From an uncultured Bacteroides sp. (GTDB lineage Bacteria > Bacteroidota > Bacteroidia > Bacteroidales > Bacteroidaceae): DNA of 64,000 nt. The stretch's first letter is position 1. Each line of letters starts with the position of its first letter. Below are positions 8,177-17,252 of this stretch, in pieces. The DNA lies in NCBI RefSeq assembly GCF_910586915.1, contig NZ_CAJULN010000014.1:6440-70439 (forward strand). Reading direction: 5' to 3'. A program made the translations under genes and the position numbers. Under the pieces are notes generated by a model that saw nothing but the letters and a program-made list of their open reading frames with translations, searched no databases and was not told the DNA's origin.

Positions 8177-10090
8177 ATGGGAAAAATTATTGGTATTGAC
8201 TTAGGAACAACAAACTCTTGTGTTTCTGTATTTGAAGGTAACGAACCGGTAGTAATTGCAAACAGTGAAGGCAAGCGTACAACTCCTTCAGTAGTTGCTT
8301 TTGTAGATGGTGGCGAACGTAAGGTTGGTGATCCTGCTAAACGTCAGGCTATTACTAACCCGACGCGTACAATTTTCTCTATCAAACGTTTTATGGGCGA
8401 AAATTGGGATCAGGTTCAGAAAGAGGTAACTCGTGTTCCTTACAAAGTAGTGAAAGGTGATAACAATACTCCGCGTGTTGATATTGACGGACGTCTGTAT
8501 ACTCCGCAGGAAATCTCTGCCATGATTCTTCAGAAAATGAAGAAAACTGCCGAAGATTACTTGGGACAGGAAGTGACGGAAGCAGTCATCACCGTTCCTG
8601 CATATTTCTCCGACTCTCAGCGTCAGGCTACAAAAGAAGCCGGACAGATTGCAGGTCTTGAAGTAAAACGTATTGTAAACGAGCCGACGGCTGCTGCTCT
8701 TGCTTATGGTCTTGACAAGGCTCACAAAGATATGAAGATTGCCGTATTTGACCTTGGCGGTGGTACATTCGATATTTCTATCCTCGAATTTGGTGGTGGT
8801 GTATTTGAAGTGCTTTCTACAAACGGTGATACTCACTTGGGTGGTGACGATTTCGACCAGGTAATTATCAACTGGCTGGTAGAGGAATTCAAGAACGACG
8901 AAGGTGCCGACCTGACTCAAGACCCGATGGCTTTGCAACGTCTGAAAGAAGCTGCAGAAAAAGCTAAGATTGAACTTTCTTCTTCTACAAGTACTGAAAT
9001 CAACTTGCCGTACATCATGCCGGTAGCTGGTGTACCCAAGCACTTGGTTAAGACATTGACTCGTGCCAAATTTGAATCTTTGGCTCACAATTTGATTCAG
9101 GCTTGTCTCGAACCTTGTAAGAAAGCTATGAGTGACGCTGGTTTGAACAACGCTGATATTGACGAAGTAATTCTTGTAGGTGGTTCTTCACGTATCCCGG
9201 CTGTACAGAAATTAGTAGAAGATTTCTTCGGCAAGGCTCCTTCTAAGGGTGTGAATCCGGATGAAGTGGTAGCTATCGGTGCTGCTGTGCAGGGTGCTGT
9301 TCTGACAGACGAAATCAAGGGTGTGGTATTGTTGGATGTTACTCCGTTGTCAATGGGTATCGAAACACTGGGTGGTGTAATGACTAAGTTAATTGACGCT
9401 AACACTACGATTCCGGCTCGTAAGAGTGAAACATTCTCTACTGCTGCCGACAATCAGACGGAAGTTACTATTCATGTATTGCAGGGCGAACGTCCGATGG
9501 CTGCACAGAACAAATCAATCGGTCAGTTCAACTTGACAGGTATTGCCCCGGCTCGTCGTGGCGTTCCTCAGATTGAGGTTACATTCGATATCGACGCCAA
9601 CGGTATCTTGAAAGTATCTGCAAAAGATAAGGCTACCGGTAAAGAACAAGCTATCCGTATCGAAGCATCCAGTGGTTTGAGTAAGGAAGAAATCGAAAAG
9701 ATGAAAGCCGAGGCTGAAGCTAATGCTGAAGCGGACAAGAAAGAACGTGAAAAGATTGATAAGTTGAATCAGGCTGACAGCGTAATCTTCCAGACTGAAA
9801 ATCAGTTGAAGGAATTAGGCGATAAGCTGCCTGCTGACAAGAAAGCTCCGATTGAAGCTGCTCTGCAGAAACTGAAAGATGCTCACAAGGCTCAGGATTT
9901 GGCTGCTATCGGTTCTGCTATGTCAGAAGTTAATACAGCTTTCCAGGCTGCAAGTGCTGAAATGTATGCACAGAGCGGTGCGCAAGGTGGCGCACAGGCT
10001 GGTCCTGATATGAACGGTGGTGCTGGTCAGCAAGATACTAGCAAGCACGGAGATAATGTTCAGGATGCTGACTTTGAGGAAGTCAAATGA
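8177..10090 (+). CDS. dnaK: Molecular chaperone DnaK (Hsp70)
   Basis: A 637-residue Hsp70 of normal length. The nucleotide-binding domain (1 to about 380) has IIGIDLGTTNSCVSV, VPAYFSDSQRQATKEAG, and the phosphate loop DLGGGTFDISILE. The substrate-binding domain starts after the linker VVLLDVTPLSMGIETLG. The C-terminal lid ends in a Gly/Gln-rich tail and EEVK. It works with DnaJ and GrpE, neither of which is adjacent here. Its last few codons and terminator are duplicated at 40.4 kb, marking an integration site (10073-10163). Confidence 0.98.
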   Translation: MGKIIGIDLGTTNSCVSVFEGNEPVVIANSEGKRTTPSVVAFVDGGERKVGDPAKRQAITNPTRTIFSIKRFMGENWDQVQKEVTRVPYKVVKGDNNTPRVDIDGRLYTPQEISAMILQKMKKTAEDYLGQEVTEAVITVPAYFSDSQRQATKEAGQIAGLEVKRIVNEPTAAALAYGLDKAHKDMKIAVFDLGGGTFDISILEFGGGVFEVLSTNGDTHLGGDDFDQVIINWLVEEFKNDEGADLTQDPMALQRLKEAAEKAKIELSSSTSTEINLPYIMPVAGVPKHLVKTLTRAKFESLAHNLIQACLEPCKKAMSDAGLNNADIDEVILVGGSSRIPAVQKLVEDFFGKAPSKGVNPDEVVAIGAAVQGAVLTDEIKGVVLLDVTPLSMGIETLGGVMTKLIDANTTIPARKSETFSTAADNQTEVTIHVLQGERPMAAQNKSIGQFNLTGIAPARRGVPQIEVTFDIDANGILKVSAKDKATGKEQAIRIEASSGLSKEEIEKMKAEAEANAEADKKEREKIDKLNQADSVIFQTENQLKELGDKLPADKKAPIEAALQKLKDAHKAQDLAAIGSAMSEVNTAFQAASAEMYAQSGAQGGAQAGPDMNGGAGQQDTSKHGDNVQDADFEEVK

Positions 10091-10163
10091 TTCCGATAAG
10101 GAAACAGATAACAAACAATAAGCAAAAGCGTGCAGCTCAATGAGTTGCACGCTTTTTGCGTTT
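10070..10163 (+). repeat. Left end repeat (attL-like) covering dnaK 3' end and terminator
   Basis: About 94 bp matching 40422-40514 at roughly 90% identity by eye. Exactly shared blocks are TTTGAGGAAG (10073-10082), an 18-bp block at 10085-10102 and a 30-bp block at 10134-10163. The left copy keeps dnaK intact (stop at 10088-10090). An integrase gene follows within 0.7 kb. The exact crossover cannot be placed. Confidence 0.8.
10124..10157 (+). terminator. dnaK terminator
   Basis: An 11-bp perfect stem (10124-10134 with 10146-10156, AAAAGCGTGCA) is followed by a T run. The same hairpin, with one change, recurs at about 40474-40507 inside the right end repeat. Confidence 0.88.
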
Positions 10164-10210
10164 GTAGGGTTCATGGTTTCTATGTGTTTTCTATGGGCTT
10201 TTTTATCTCT

Positions 10211-10303
10211 TATTTGCGACATATTTGCGACAAGACAAAAAAGTAGATAATGTGGAACTAAATTCTACTTATCTATACTAATACATACTTAAAAGTAGAT
10301 AAT
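10211..10303 (+). promoter_or_regulatory. Direct repeats between island end and first island gene
   Basis: TATTTGCGAC occurs at 10211-10220 and 10222-10231, an 11-bp period, resembling integrase arm-type sites. AAAAGTAGATAAT occurs at 10239-10251 and at 10291-10303, the second copy ending directly at the ATG of the helix-turn-helix gene. A reverse-oriented TCTACTTA lies between them. The second set looks like an operator for autoregulation. Confidence 0.45.
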
Positions 10304-10867
10304 ATGCCAACAATCGGATTTGAGATCAAAAGAAAGTGCAAAGTCTGCGGCAAGGTTTTCGTCGCAAAGACACTTGACAGCTATTATTGTTCCCCAAAAT
10401 GTGGTAAAGTAGCTTGGAAGCGCAAAAAGGATGTAAAAGATAGAAATGCAAAATTAGAAGCCATTGCCCAACAAGTACCAGACATCAGAGAATATATTTC
10501 TGTAAAGGAGGCAGTAGCAATGTTTGGGGTAGAACGTAGTACTCTCTATCGCTTAATCAAATTGGGACGTATTCCAGTCATCAATTTGGGTACAAGGCTC
10601 ACGCGTATCAAACGCTCCGAAATGGAACAACTTTTCCTAAAGAGATCGGAAAGTATTGCCGAAAAAGAAAAACCTGTTCCTAAAACATATAGCTTAGAGC
10701 CAGAGGACTGTTATACCATTACAGAGATTTGTGAGAAGTACCATATTAATGATAGTTCAGTATGGGCGCATGTTAGAAAATACTCTATTCCCTCACGACA
10801 AATAGGAAACTATGTATATGTACCCAAACAAGAAATAGACAATCTATATAAATCTGAAGTAGAATGA
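10304..10867 (+). CDS. Zinc-ribbon protein with two excisionase-like helix-turn-helix domains
   Basis: A 187-residue protein. An N-terminal zinc-binding motif (CKVCG then CSPKC, residues about 11-33) is followed by two HTH_17/MerR-like domains: ISVKEAVAMFGVERSTLYRL at about 66-85 and YTITEICEKYHINDSSVWAH at about 138-157. Such proteins accompany integrases in Bacteroides mobilisable elements and probably act in excision or control. Its stop overlaps the integrase start by four bases (ATGA), indicating translational coupling. Confidence 0.7.
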   Translation: MPTIGFEIKRKCKVCGKVFVAKTLDSYYCSPKCGKVAWKRKKDVKDRNAKLEAIAQQVPDIREYISVKEAVAMFGVERSTLYRLIKLGRIPVINLGTRLTRIKRSEMEQLFLKRSESIAEKEKPVPKTYSLEPEDCYTITEICEKYHINDSSVWAHVRKYSIPSRQIGNYVYVPKQEIDNLYKSEVE

Positions 10868-12126
10868 AGAAAGCATTACCAAACACCAAAGTGACCGTCA
10901 AACTCAGAAAATCAAATTATAAAGATGAGTGGTATCTGATTATAGAATCATACCCGGTTTACAAGCGAGGCTCTAAACGGGCAAGTCGTGTGGTTGAATC
11001 AATTAACCGGACTATATCCACACCTATTTGGGACAAGTCGTCCATTGCACGAATCTTGCCGGATGGAACATTCAATTATAAACCTAAACGTGATTTGAAT
11101 GGAATCATCCAATGCCGTTCAACGATAGATCAAGAGGCTTGTATCTATGCCGACAATGTGCGTAAGTTACGGCAGCATGAATACGATAGCGCAATTCTAT
11201 ATACAGATAAAGAGAACGAAATCGCTGCACAAAACGAGCGAAGCGAACAAGACTTTATCAAGTACTTCAATAGCATTATCAGTAAAAGGCATCCCAATAG
11301 TTCCGATTCAATTATAGTCAACTGGAGACGTGTGGGCGAACTGTTGAAGATTTATTCTAAAGGACAACCAATCCCATTCAAGAACATATCCGTTAAACTA
11401 CTTGAAGATATTAAGATGTTTCTGTTACGTGCTCCCATGGGAGGAAATAAAAAAGGAACGATCTCACAGAATACTGCATCTACCTATTTCTCTATACTCA
11501 AGGCCGGATTAAAACAAGCGTTCATTGATGAATATCTGACCGTTGATATAAGCGCGAAAGTAAAGGGGATAACAAACATAGAGAAACCTCGTGTTGCGCT
11601 TACCATGAATGAAGTACAGATGTTGGTTGATACTCCTTGCAAGGATGATGTTTTGAAACGTGCGTTCTTGTTCTCTATTCTCACTGGATTGCGGCATAGC
11701 GATATTCAAACTTTGAGATGGAAACAAATTCAGCAAACAAGCAAGGGTACATGGCAAGCAGTCGTAATTCAGCAAAAGACAAAAAGACCCGATTACAAGC
11801 CAGTCATTCAACAGGCACTTCAACTATGCGGCATACGTCCAGACGATGATGAAGCACTTGTTTTTGAAGGGTTGACTGATGCCTCTTGGATTTCTCGCCC
11901 GTTGAAAGTCTGGATAGAAGCATCCGGTATCAAGAAGCACATCACCTTCCATTGTGGCCGTCATAGCTATGCTTCATTGTTGCTGGAAAATGGCGTTGAC
12001 ATATACACTATCAAGTCTTTGATGGGACATACTAACGTCAAAACCACGCAGATTTATACGCACATCGTAAACGAACAAAAAGAGAAAGCCGCCAATACAC
12101 TACATATAGAGAATTTGGATTTATAG
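10864..12126 (+). CDS. Site-specific tyrosine integrase (island integrase)
   Basis: A 420-residue phage-type integrase of the Bacteroidales group. The N-terminal SAM-like arm and core-binding domains precede a catalytic domain with arginine in TGLRHSDIQTL, the H-x-x-R box HCGRHSYASLLLE, the histidine in KSLMGHTNVKTT, and the nucleophile tyrosine in TQIYTHI near the C-terminus. All catalytic residues appear present. It likely catalyses integration at the dnaK 3' end; this is inferred from position and the flanking repeats. It is translationally coupled to the preceding helix-turn-helix gene. Confidence 0.92.
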   Translation: MKKALPNTKVTVKLRKSNYKDEWYLIIESYPVYKRGSKRASRVVESINRTISTPIWDKSSIARILPDGTFNYKPKRDLNGIIQCRSTIDQEACIYADNVRKLRQHEYDSAILYTDKENEIAAQNERSEQDFIKYFNSIISKRHPNSSDSIIVNWRRVGELLKIYSKGQPIPFKNISVKLLEDIKMFLLRAPMGGNKKGTISQNTASTYFSILKAGLKQAFIDEYLTVDISAKVKGITNIEKPRVALTMNEVQMLVDTPCKDDVLKRAFLFSILTGLRHSDIQTLRWKQIQQTSKGTWQAVVIQQKTKRPDYKPVIQQALQLCGIRPDDDEALVFEGLTDASWISRPLKVWIEASGIKKHITFHCGRHSYASLLLENGVDIYTIKSLMGHTNVKTTQIYTHIVNEQKEKAANTLHIENLDL

Positions 12127-12196
12127 GTTGTGGTGGTTTTATCCACCATTGAGCACCAATGACTTATGTAATACCAATCATATACTTACCACCGTT

Positions 12197-12235
12197 TACC
12201 CCTCATGAAGCATCGGCTTTTTGAGGGGTATTTTG
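12197..12235 (+). terminator. Terminator downstream of the integrase
   Basis: TACCCCTCA (12197-12205) pairs with TGAGGGGTA (12222-12230), followed by TTTTG. The rest of the 12127-12439 gap shows no gene. Confidence 0.7.
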
Positions 12236-12439
12236 TAGATTGAAGCTTTCGATAAGGAATGTGTTAGTCCCAATAGTGGTTTATTCCCCTTTTATTATGT
12301 CTTCCAATAAATTCTCGTATTAATGAAACTTAAATCTGTCAGTGGTAAATGAGCGGTTGATTGGTGGCGGTCAAGCACCTATTTAGCACCTATAAGCATC
12401 CCTATACTTTTGCGGCATAAACTTTAATACGAAGAAAAA

Positions 12440-12793
12440 ATGGCCTATAAAGTAAATTCATTGGAGGAAATGCCGAATGCGTTGTCCTACCTGATTGAGT
12501 CCGTAGAAGTACTGCAATCCAAAGTAAATGCCTTGCAACATAAGCAGGCAAGTAACTCACCTAAGTGGATGGATATAGACGAACTTTGCGCTTATCTTCC
12601 ATCACATCCAGCCAAACAAACGGTTTATGGATGGGTATCAACCAAACAGATTCCTGTACATAAAATAAATAAAGCGTTGGCTTTCCTGCAATCAGAGATT
12701 GATGATTGGTTGAAGAACAAATCACATAAGACACAAGATGACTTAATGGAAGAAGCCAGACGATTTGTCGAATCTAAAAAGATTATCAGATGA
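12440..12793 (+). CDS. Helix-turn-helix (excisionase-like) protein
   Basis: A 117-residue protein. An N-terminal coiled-coil-like segment (LIESVEVLQSKVNALQHKQ) is followed by an HTH_17-type domain around WMDIDELCAYLPSHPAKQTV to LQSEIDDWLK. Short proteins of this kind precede replication/primase genes in Bacteroides mobilisable elements. Its stop overlaps the next gene's ATG (ATGATGG at 12790), so the two are probably translated together. Confidence 0.7.
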   Translation: MAYKVNSLEEMPNALSYLIESVEVLQSKVNALQHKQASNSPKWMDIDELCAYLPSHPAKQTVYGWVSTKQIPVHKINKALAFLQSEIDDWLKNKSHKTQDDLMEEARRFVESKKIIR

Positions 12794-13389
12794 TGGAAAC
12801 GACAGACTATTGTTTTTCATTCTTTCGCAAGCTCATTCAAAACATCGAACCGATAAGGGCGGTAGGTATTGTGGATGTGTATCGTTATATCATCGGGCAT
12901 TATGCCCAACCACAAACCGAAGCCCTGCGTTTGATGCTATCTTCTTCCGAAGCCAAAAGATACAAAGCCACTCATTTTGACTATTGTACTTTTTCGGGAT
13001 TATTTCGCAAGCGTAATGAGAAGGAACTGATTATGCACTCAGGATTGATGTGTTTGGATTTCGATCATGTGGATAACATAGGGGAGTTAAAACAGCAACT
13101 GCTCAACCATGAGTATTTTGATACGGAACTGTTATTTGTCAGTCCATCTGGTAATGGATTGAAGTGGATAATACCTGTTGACTTGAAAGGCTGGGAACAT
13201 TCCCGGTACTTTAAGGCTGTTGCCAACTGCATCAAAGCAACAGGTTTGCCATTAGTGGATATGTCCGGCAGTGATGTGGCTCGTTCATGCTTCTTATCCT
13301 ACGACCCACAAGCATATATTAACCATAAATACAAAGATGATGTCGAAGAAAATATTTTCCGCCCAAGATTGGGAGAATGTCCCTTCTGA
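12790..13389 (+). CDS. BT4734-like (VirE N-terminal) primase-associated protein
   Basis: A 199-residue protein matching the BT4734/BF3469-like N-terminal domain of mobile-element primases, with the core MHSGLMCLDFDHVDNIGELK, LLFVSPSGNGLKWIIPVDL and GSDVARSCFLSYDP. In many elements this domain is fused to PriCT_2 and DUF3987 domains. Here the frame changes near 13360 and those domains continue in the next reading frame. The end of this product (FRPRLGECPF) is out of family, suggesting either a frameshift or two coupled genes. Role inferred: replication initiation for the excised element. Confidence 0.7.
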   Translation: MMETTDYCFSFFRKLIQNIEPIRAVGIVDVYRYIIGHYAQPQTEALRLMLSSSEAKRYKATHFDYCTFSGLFRKRNEKELIMHSGLMCLDFDHVDNIGELKQQLLNHEYFDTELLFVSPSGNGLKWIIPVDLKGWEHSRYFKAVANCIKATGLPLVDMSGSDVARSCFLSYDPQAYINHKYKDDVEENIFRPRLGECPF

Positions 13390-15142
13390 AATACAACAGG
13401 CACATACACCAAGTATTGTCCCTATATATAATAAGGTGGAGGAAGATGTGGAAAGTGTTGTTCGGGAGATAGAACAACGTTCCATTGATATAGCCCCTAA
13501 TTATAAAGATTGGGTGGAGTTGGGCTTTGCGCTTGTGGATGGATTGGGAGAGAATGGACGGGAGTATTATCACCGTATCAGCAGGTTTTACCCTATCTAT
13601 CAAAGGGAAGAAACGGATCAACAATATACGCATTGCCTGCACTCTAAAGGGCAAGGCATTACTATCCGTTCTTTCTTCCATTTGGCAAATCAAGCCGGAA
13701 TCCCATTGGCTCCGTTCAGTAAAGAGCATTTATCCATTTTACCAAATATCCAAAATGGTAAAACGGGTAAATGGATAAAATCAGAAGAAGAACTTCCTGT
13801 ATTTCCTGAATGTGTGTTTGAGCATCTTCCTCCTTTTCTAAATGAGGTTGTCAATAATTCCATTTCAGTAGATGACCGTGATACGATACTGATTGGGGCT
13901 ATTGTGTGTTTGTCGGTCTGCTTTCATAATGTTTGTGGTGTTTACGATGAGCGCATTGTTTATCCGAATCTCTATCTGTTCGTTGTGGCAGATGCAGGTA
14001 TGGGAAAAGGAGCATTGACCTTATGCCGGGAATTGGTAGCTCCCATCAATCGTAATTTGCATGAACTTTCCAAACGATTAGAGCAGGAATACAAAGAAGC
14101 GATGAGCGCTTATATCAAAGGTAAGAAAACTGATGAAATGACTATGCCAACAGAACCGCCCATGCGTATGCTCGTCATTCCTGCCAATAGTAGCGCAAGT
14201 TCTTTCTTGAAGATATTGGGGGATAATGACGGAATCGGGCTGTTGTTTGAATCGGAAGGAGACACATTAAGCCAGACTTTGAAGTCTGACTATGGTAACT
14301 ATTCCGATGTGTTACGAAAGGCATTTCACCATGAGTTGGTAAGTTTGAGTCGGCGCAAGGACAGGGAGTATTGCGAAGTAGCTAATCCGAGAGTTTCGGT
14401 AGCTTTGGCTGGAACTCCAGAGCAAGTAAGAAAATTGATACCTGATGCGGAAAATGGATTGATGAGTCGCTTTTGTTTCTATATTATCCGCTTCAAACGA
14501 GGTATAAGAAATGTGTTTGCCACAAGCGACATTTCTCAATCCAAGAATGCCATGTTCAAACTGTTGGGAGATAAATTCTGTCATCTGCATAAAGAATTTG
14601 TGAGGCGGGGTAATTATTCCTTTTCTCTTCCCTCTGATTTGCAGGAACAGTTTATTGAATATCTCAGTCGTGTGAATGAGGAATGTTGTGACGAAGTGGA
14701 TAACAAGATGCAAGGAGTAGTCAGACGGATGGGACTAATTGCTTATCGTATAATGATGATGTTAACCGCTGTCCGACATTTGGATAATGTGATTCACAAA
14801 TCTTCTTCTGACGAGACTGTACAATTGGTTTGCCATGAGTTTGACTATTCCATAGCCATGAGTATTTGCGACACCCTGCTTTATCATGCCGTATTCATTT
14901 ATCAGAATTTGTCAGGAAATCAGTCTAAACGATTCAATACCGTTTCGCAAGAGACAGGCGTTTATGCACGAAGGAACACCCTTTATAATATGTTGCCTGA
15001 CACTTTCACAAAGAAAGATTATGATGCGGTGGTTTTAACTTTGGGCGAGAATGGAAGTACAGCAAATAAGTGGATAGAAGCCTTTATTAAAGATGGCAAG
15101 CTATGCCGGATAGAGCAGGGGAAATATAGGAAGATTTTTTGA
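13340..15142 (+). CDS. PriCT_2 / DUF3987 primase-helicase-like protein
   Basis: About 600 residues. A PriCT_2-like segment (IAPNYKDWVELGFALVDGLG to GITIRSFFHLANQAG) is followed by a DUF3987 ATPase-like domain with VVADAGMGKGALTLCREL as the P-loop-like stretch and LLFESEGDTLSQTLKSDYG. Translation probably starts at the ATG pair at 13337 or 13340, giving about 50 bp overlap with the preceding gene in another frame; starts further upstream give residues out of family. Likely element replication protein. It is followed by an oriT-like region and mobilisation genes. Confidence 0.72.
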   Translation: MSKKIFSAQDWENVPSEIQQAHTPSIVPIYNKVEEDVESVVREIEQRSIDIAPNYKDWVELGFALVDGLGENGREYYHRISRFYPIYQREETDQQYTHCLHSKGQGITIRSFFHLANQAGIPLAPFSKEHLSILPNIQNGKTGKWIKSEEELPVFPECVFEHLPPFLNEVVNNSISVDDRDTILIGAIVCLSVCFHNVCGVYDERIVYPNLYLFVVADAGMGKGALTLCRELVAPINRNLHELSKRLEQEYKEAMSAYIKGKKTDEMTMPTEPPMRMLVIPANSSASSFLKILGDNDGIGLLFESEGDTLSQTLKSDYGNYSDVLRKAFHHELVSLSRRKDREYCEVANPRVSVALAGTPEQVRKLIPDAENGLMSRFCFYIIRFKRGIRNVFATSDISQSKNAMFKLLGDKFCHLHKEFVRRGNYSFSLPSDLQEQFIEYLSRVNEECCDEVDNKMQGVVRRMGLIAYRIMMMLTAVRHLDNVIHKSSSDETVQLVCHEFDYSIAMSICDTLLYHAVFIYQNLSGNQSKRFNTVSQETGVYARRNTLYNMLPDTFTKKDYDAVVLTLGENGSTANKWIEAFIKDGKLCRIEQGKYRKIF

Positions 15143-15203
15143 GTGGCAAGTTTGTGTTTTAGTGTCACTAAAACCTATGCGGCAAGCGATAGAACTGCCA
15201 CTC
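15141..15203 (+). other. Candidate oriT of the first mobilisation module
   Basis: An outer inverted repeat (GAGTGGCA 15141-15148 with TGCCACTC 15196-15203) encloses a perfect 9-bp stem (15156-15164 with 15166-15174). The stretch TGGCAAGTTTGTGTTTT before the inner stem closely matches the equivalent region of the second element (30551-30567). It lies just upstream of mobC/relaxase genes, the usual oriT place. Confidence 0.55.
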
Positions 15204-15237
15204 TCAAAAAAATAATTTATCAATATCGAGAATCAAT

Positions 15238-15612
15238 ATGAGTATAAAGGAAAAGAAACTTGGTGGTCGCCCAAAGTTGGCGAGCTATCAGAAACGTACC
15301 AAATGTTTTCGGGTAATGTTTACCGAGAACGACTATATTTATATCCAATCCAAAGCGGAACAGGCAGGATTGTCAGTCAATGAATTTTGCCATCAGGCAG
15401 CAATGGATTGTCAGGTCTGTCAACGTATCAGTCCGGAAATAGTATCGGCAATTCGTGACCTTTCCGGTATCGCCAATAACGTCAATCAGATTGCCCATCA
15501 GATGCACATCTATGGATTGGAAACAGTCAAACAACAGTGTTTTTCGATTATCTCGGAAGTTAGTAGAATTATCACCCAAGTAAAGAATACCTGTCATGAT
15601 AGCGAAGATTAA
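15238..15612 (+). CDS. MobC-like mobilisation accessory protein
   Basis: A 124-residue protein with a ribbon-helix-helix-like start (TKCFRVMFTENDYIYIQSKAE then LSVNEFCHQAAMD) and the family C-terminal stretch IRDLSGIANNVNQIAHQMH. Such proteins bind oriT and help the relaxase open it. It overlaps the relaxase start by 17 bp and has the same order as the second element at 30675-31025. Confidence 0.82.
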   Translation: MSIKEKKLGGRPKLASYQKRTKCFRVMFTENDYIYIQSKAEQAGLSVNEFCHQAAMDCQVCQRISPEIVSAIRDLSGIANNVNQIAHQMHIYGLETVKQQCFSIISEVSRIITQVKNTCHDSED

Positions 15613-16498
15613 AACAAGAGTTGATTTCGGAGGTATTGTAAACTATGCCAACGACCAAAAGAGCAAGAAGAAATGCGCTACACTTTTGGCGCACGAAGGA
15701 GTATGTGCCATTAGCAATAAGTTGATTGCCGATTCTTTTTACCTTCAAGCATCCATGCGCCCGAAAGTAAAGAGTCCTGTGAAGCACGTATCACTTGCTT
15801 TCTCTTTGCAAGATATTAGCCGTTTTCCAGATAATGAAGAAGGGGATGCGCTTATGGTGGAAATTGCCAAGAAATGGATGGAGCAAATGGGGATTCGCAA
15901 TACTCAATATATCATAGCCCGGCATCACGACACGAAACATCCTCATTGTCATTTGGTATTCAATCGGATAAACAATGAAGGCAATCTCATTTCTGACAGT
16001 AATGAAAGAATACGCAATGCAAAAGTTTGTCGCGTTTTAACTAAAGAGTATGGACTTTACTTTGCCCCTAAAAATAGTAAAGCCAGAAATAAGAGTCGTT
16101 TGCGTCCTCATCAACTACGGAAGTATAATCTTCGTTCCTCTGTGCTTGACGCACGAGCAAATTCCCGTTCTTGGAATAGCTTTTTTAGTATTCTCAAAGG
16201 TTTGGGTATAGATATGCGTTTTAATCACGCTGAGAACTCGGATAAAATTTGTGGTATATCCTTCTGTCAGGATGAATATAGCATGGCTGGTTCTAAACTT
16301 GACCGTGATTTGAGTTTTAACAGTCTTTGTGCTACATTGGGTAATGTGGCAGCGGAACTGATTATTCAACCCCATCAAGCCATAATTCCCAGTGGAGGAG
16401 GTGGAGGAACCAACAATGAACAAGGATGGCGAAACGATAAAGATAAGGATAACCAAAGAAACGAACCTTTTTATAAAACCTCAAAACGTAGAAGATAA
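15596..16498 (+). CDS. Relaxase / mobilisation nuclease
   Basis: A 300-residue MobA/VirD2-type relaxase. The three-histidine metal motif is in HHDTKHPHCHLVFNR at about 122-136, and the N-terminal VNYANDQK region likely holds the catalytic tyrosine. The C-terminus carries a glycine run (SGGGGGTNN) shared with the relaxase of the second element. It nicks oriT and pilots the strand through a conjugation channel supplied by another element. Its TAA overlaps the next gene's ATG. Confidence 0.88.
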   Translation: MIAKIKTRVDFGGIVNYANDQKSKKKCATLLAHEGVCAISNKLIADSFYLQASMRPKVKSPVKHVSLAFSLQDISRFPDNEEGDALMVEIAKKWMEQMGIRNTQYIIARHHDTKHPHCHLVFNRINNEGNLISDSNERIRNAKVCRVLTKEYGLYFAPKNSKARNKSRLRPHQLRKYNLRSSVLDARANSRSWNSFFSILKGLGIDMRFNHAENSDKICGISFCQDEYSMAGSKLDRDLSFNSLCATLGNVAAELIIQPHQAIIPSGGGGGTNNEQGWRNDKDKDNQRNEPFYKTSKRRR

Positions 16499-17145
16499 TG
16501 AAAGAAGATGTAGTAGCTGCAAATCTTGCGAATTTGCGCCAAAGTATCAACGAGCTAAAAGAGTGTATTGAAAAACAGAATACTACAGTTCCTAAACCAG
16601 AACAATCTGTAAAAGTGGACTTTGACGAAAAGACCATTTATGATGGAATCGTCAAAAGTTTCTGTTCCTGTTGGAATGATGCGTTATCAGTGGTGAAGAA
16701 ACATATCTGGAAGCAGCAACCTGATACATTGCCGTTTTCGCTATGGTTCCCGAAGCTTATTGAACTATTCAAACAGAAGTCTAAATTTCTAGAATATCTT
16801 TATAGACACGTTTGCGATTACAATCTCAATCGTATGACTATTGAAGCAAATACCGATTGCATATTAAAGCGGCAGGACGAGATACTTGTGAGAATCAATG
16901 AATTGAAAAGCCCTGTAACCATTATTCCACCAAATATCAATGGGATGTTTATACGGGGGCATCATATCAAACTTCGATATGTCGTAGTGTTTGTTATCAT
17001 TATAGTTACATGGGCTGTTGCTGCATCAGTTAGTAGCATGAGGCATAGAGAAGAAGCCTTTGCGTATTATTCGATGTATCGGGTGGTGAATGAGCAGCAT
17101 AAGAACTTGATAAAAAAGAAGATAGCAATAAAAAGGAAAAATTAG
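16498..17145 (+). CDS. Membrane-anchored mobilisation-module protein of unknown function
   Basis: A 215-residue protein. A coiled-coil-like N-terminus (LANLRQSINELKECIEKQN) is followed by a helical middle, one transmembrane segment (YVVVFVIIIVTWAVAASV, about 160-178) and a basic tail. It occupies the same position after the relaxase as the 255-residue protein at 32092 in the second element and has the same architecture, so it is a conserved part of this mobilisation module. Its function is not known. Confidence 0.65.
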   Translation: MKEDVVAANLANLRQSINELKECIEKQNTTVPKPEQSVKVDFDEKTIYDGIVKSFCSCWNDALSVVKKHIWKQQPDTLPFSLWFPKLIELFKQKSKFLEYLYRHVCDYNLNRMTIEANTDCILKRQDEILVRINELKSPVTIIPPNINGMFIRGHHIKLRYVVVFVIIIVTWAVAASVSSMRHREEAFAYYSMYRVVNEQHKNLIKKKIAIKRKN

Positions 17146-17252
17146 TATATGTTTTTACGTATATACTGTTTACTCCAATTTATCCTTTTACATCTCAATT
17201 AATTGTGAAGGGATTTTTTATATTGGTGTGTGTTAATATAAATTTTAGCGTT

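Noticed and set aside
10864..17145. A full integrative conjugative element
   Set aside because: No type IV secretion (tra), coupling protein or pilus genes are seen anywhere in the island; only mobilisation functions are present.
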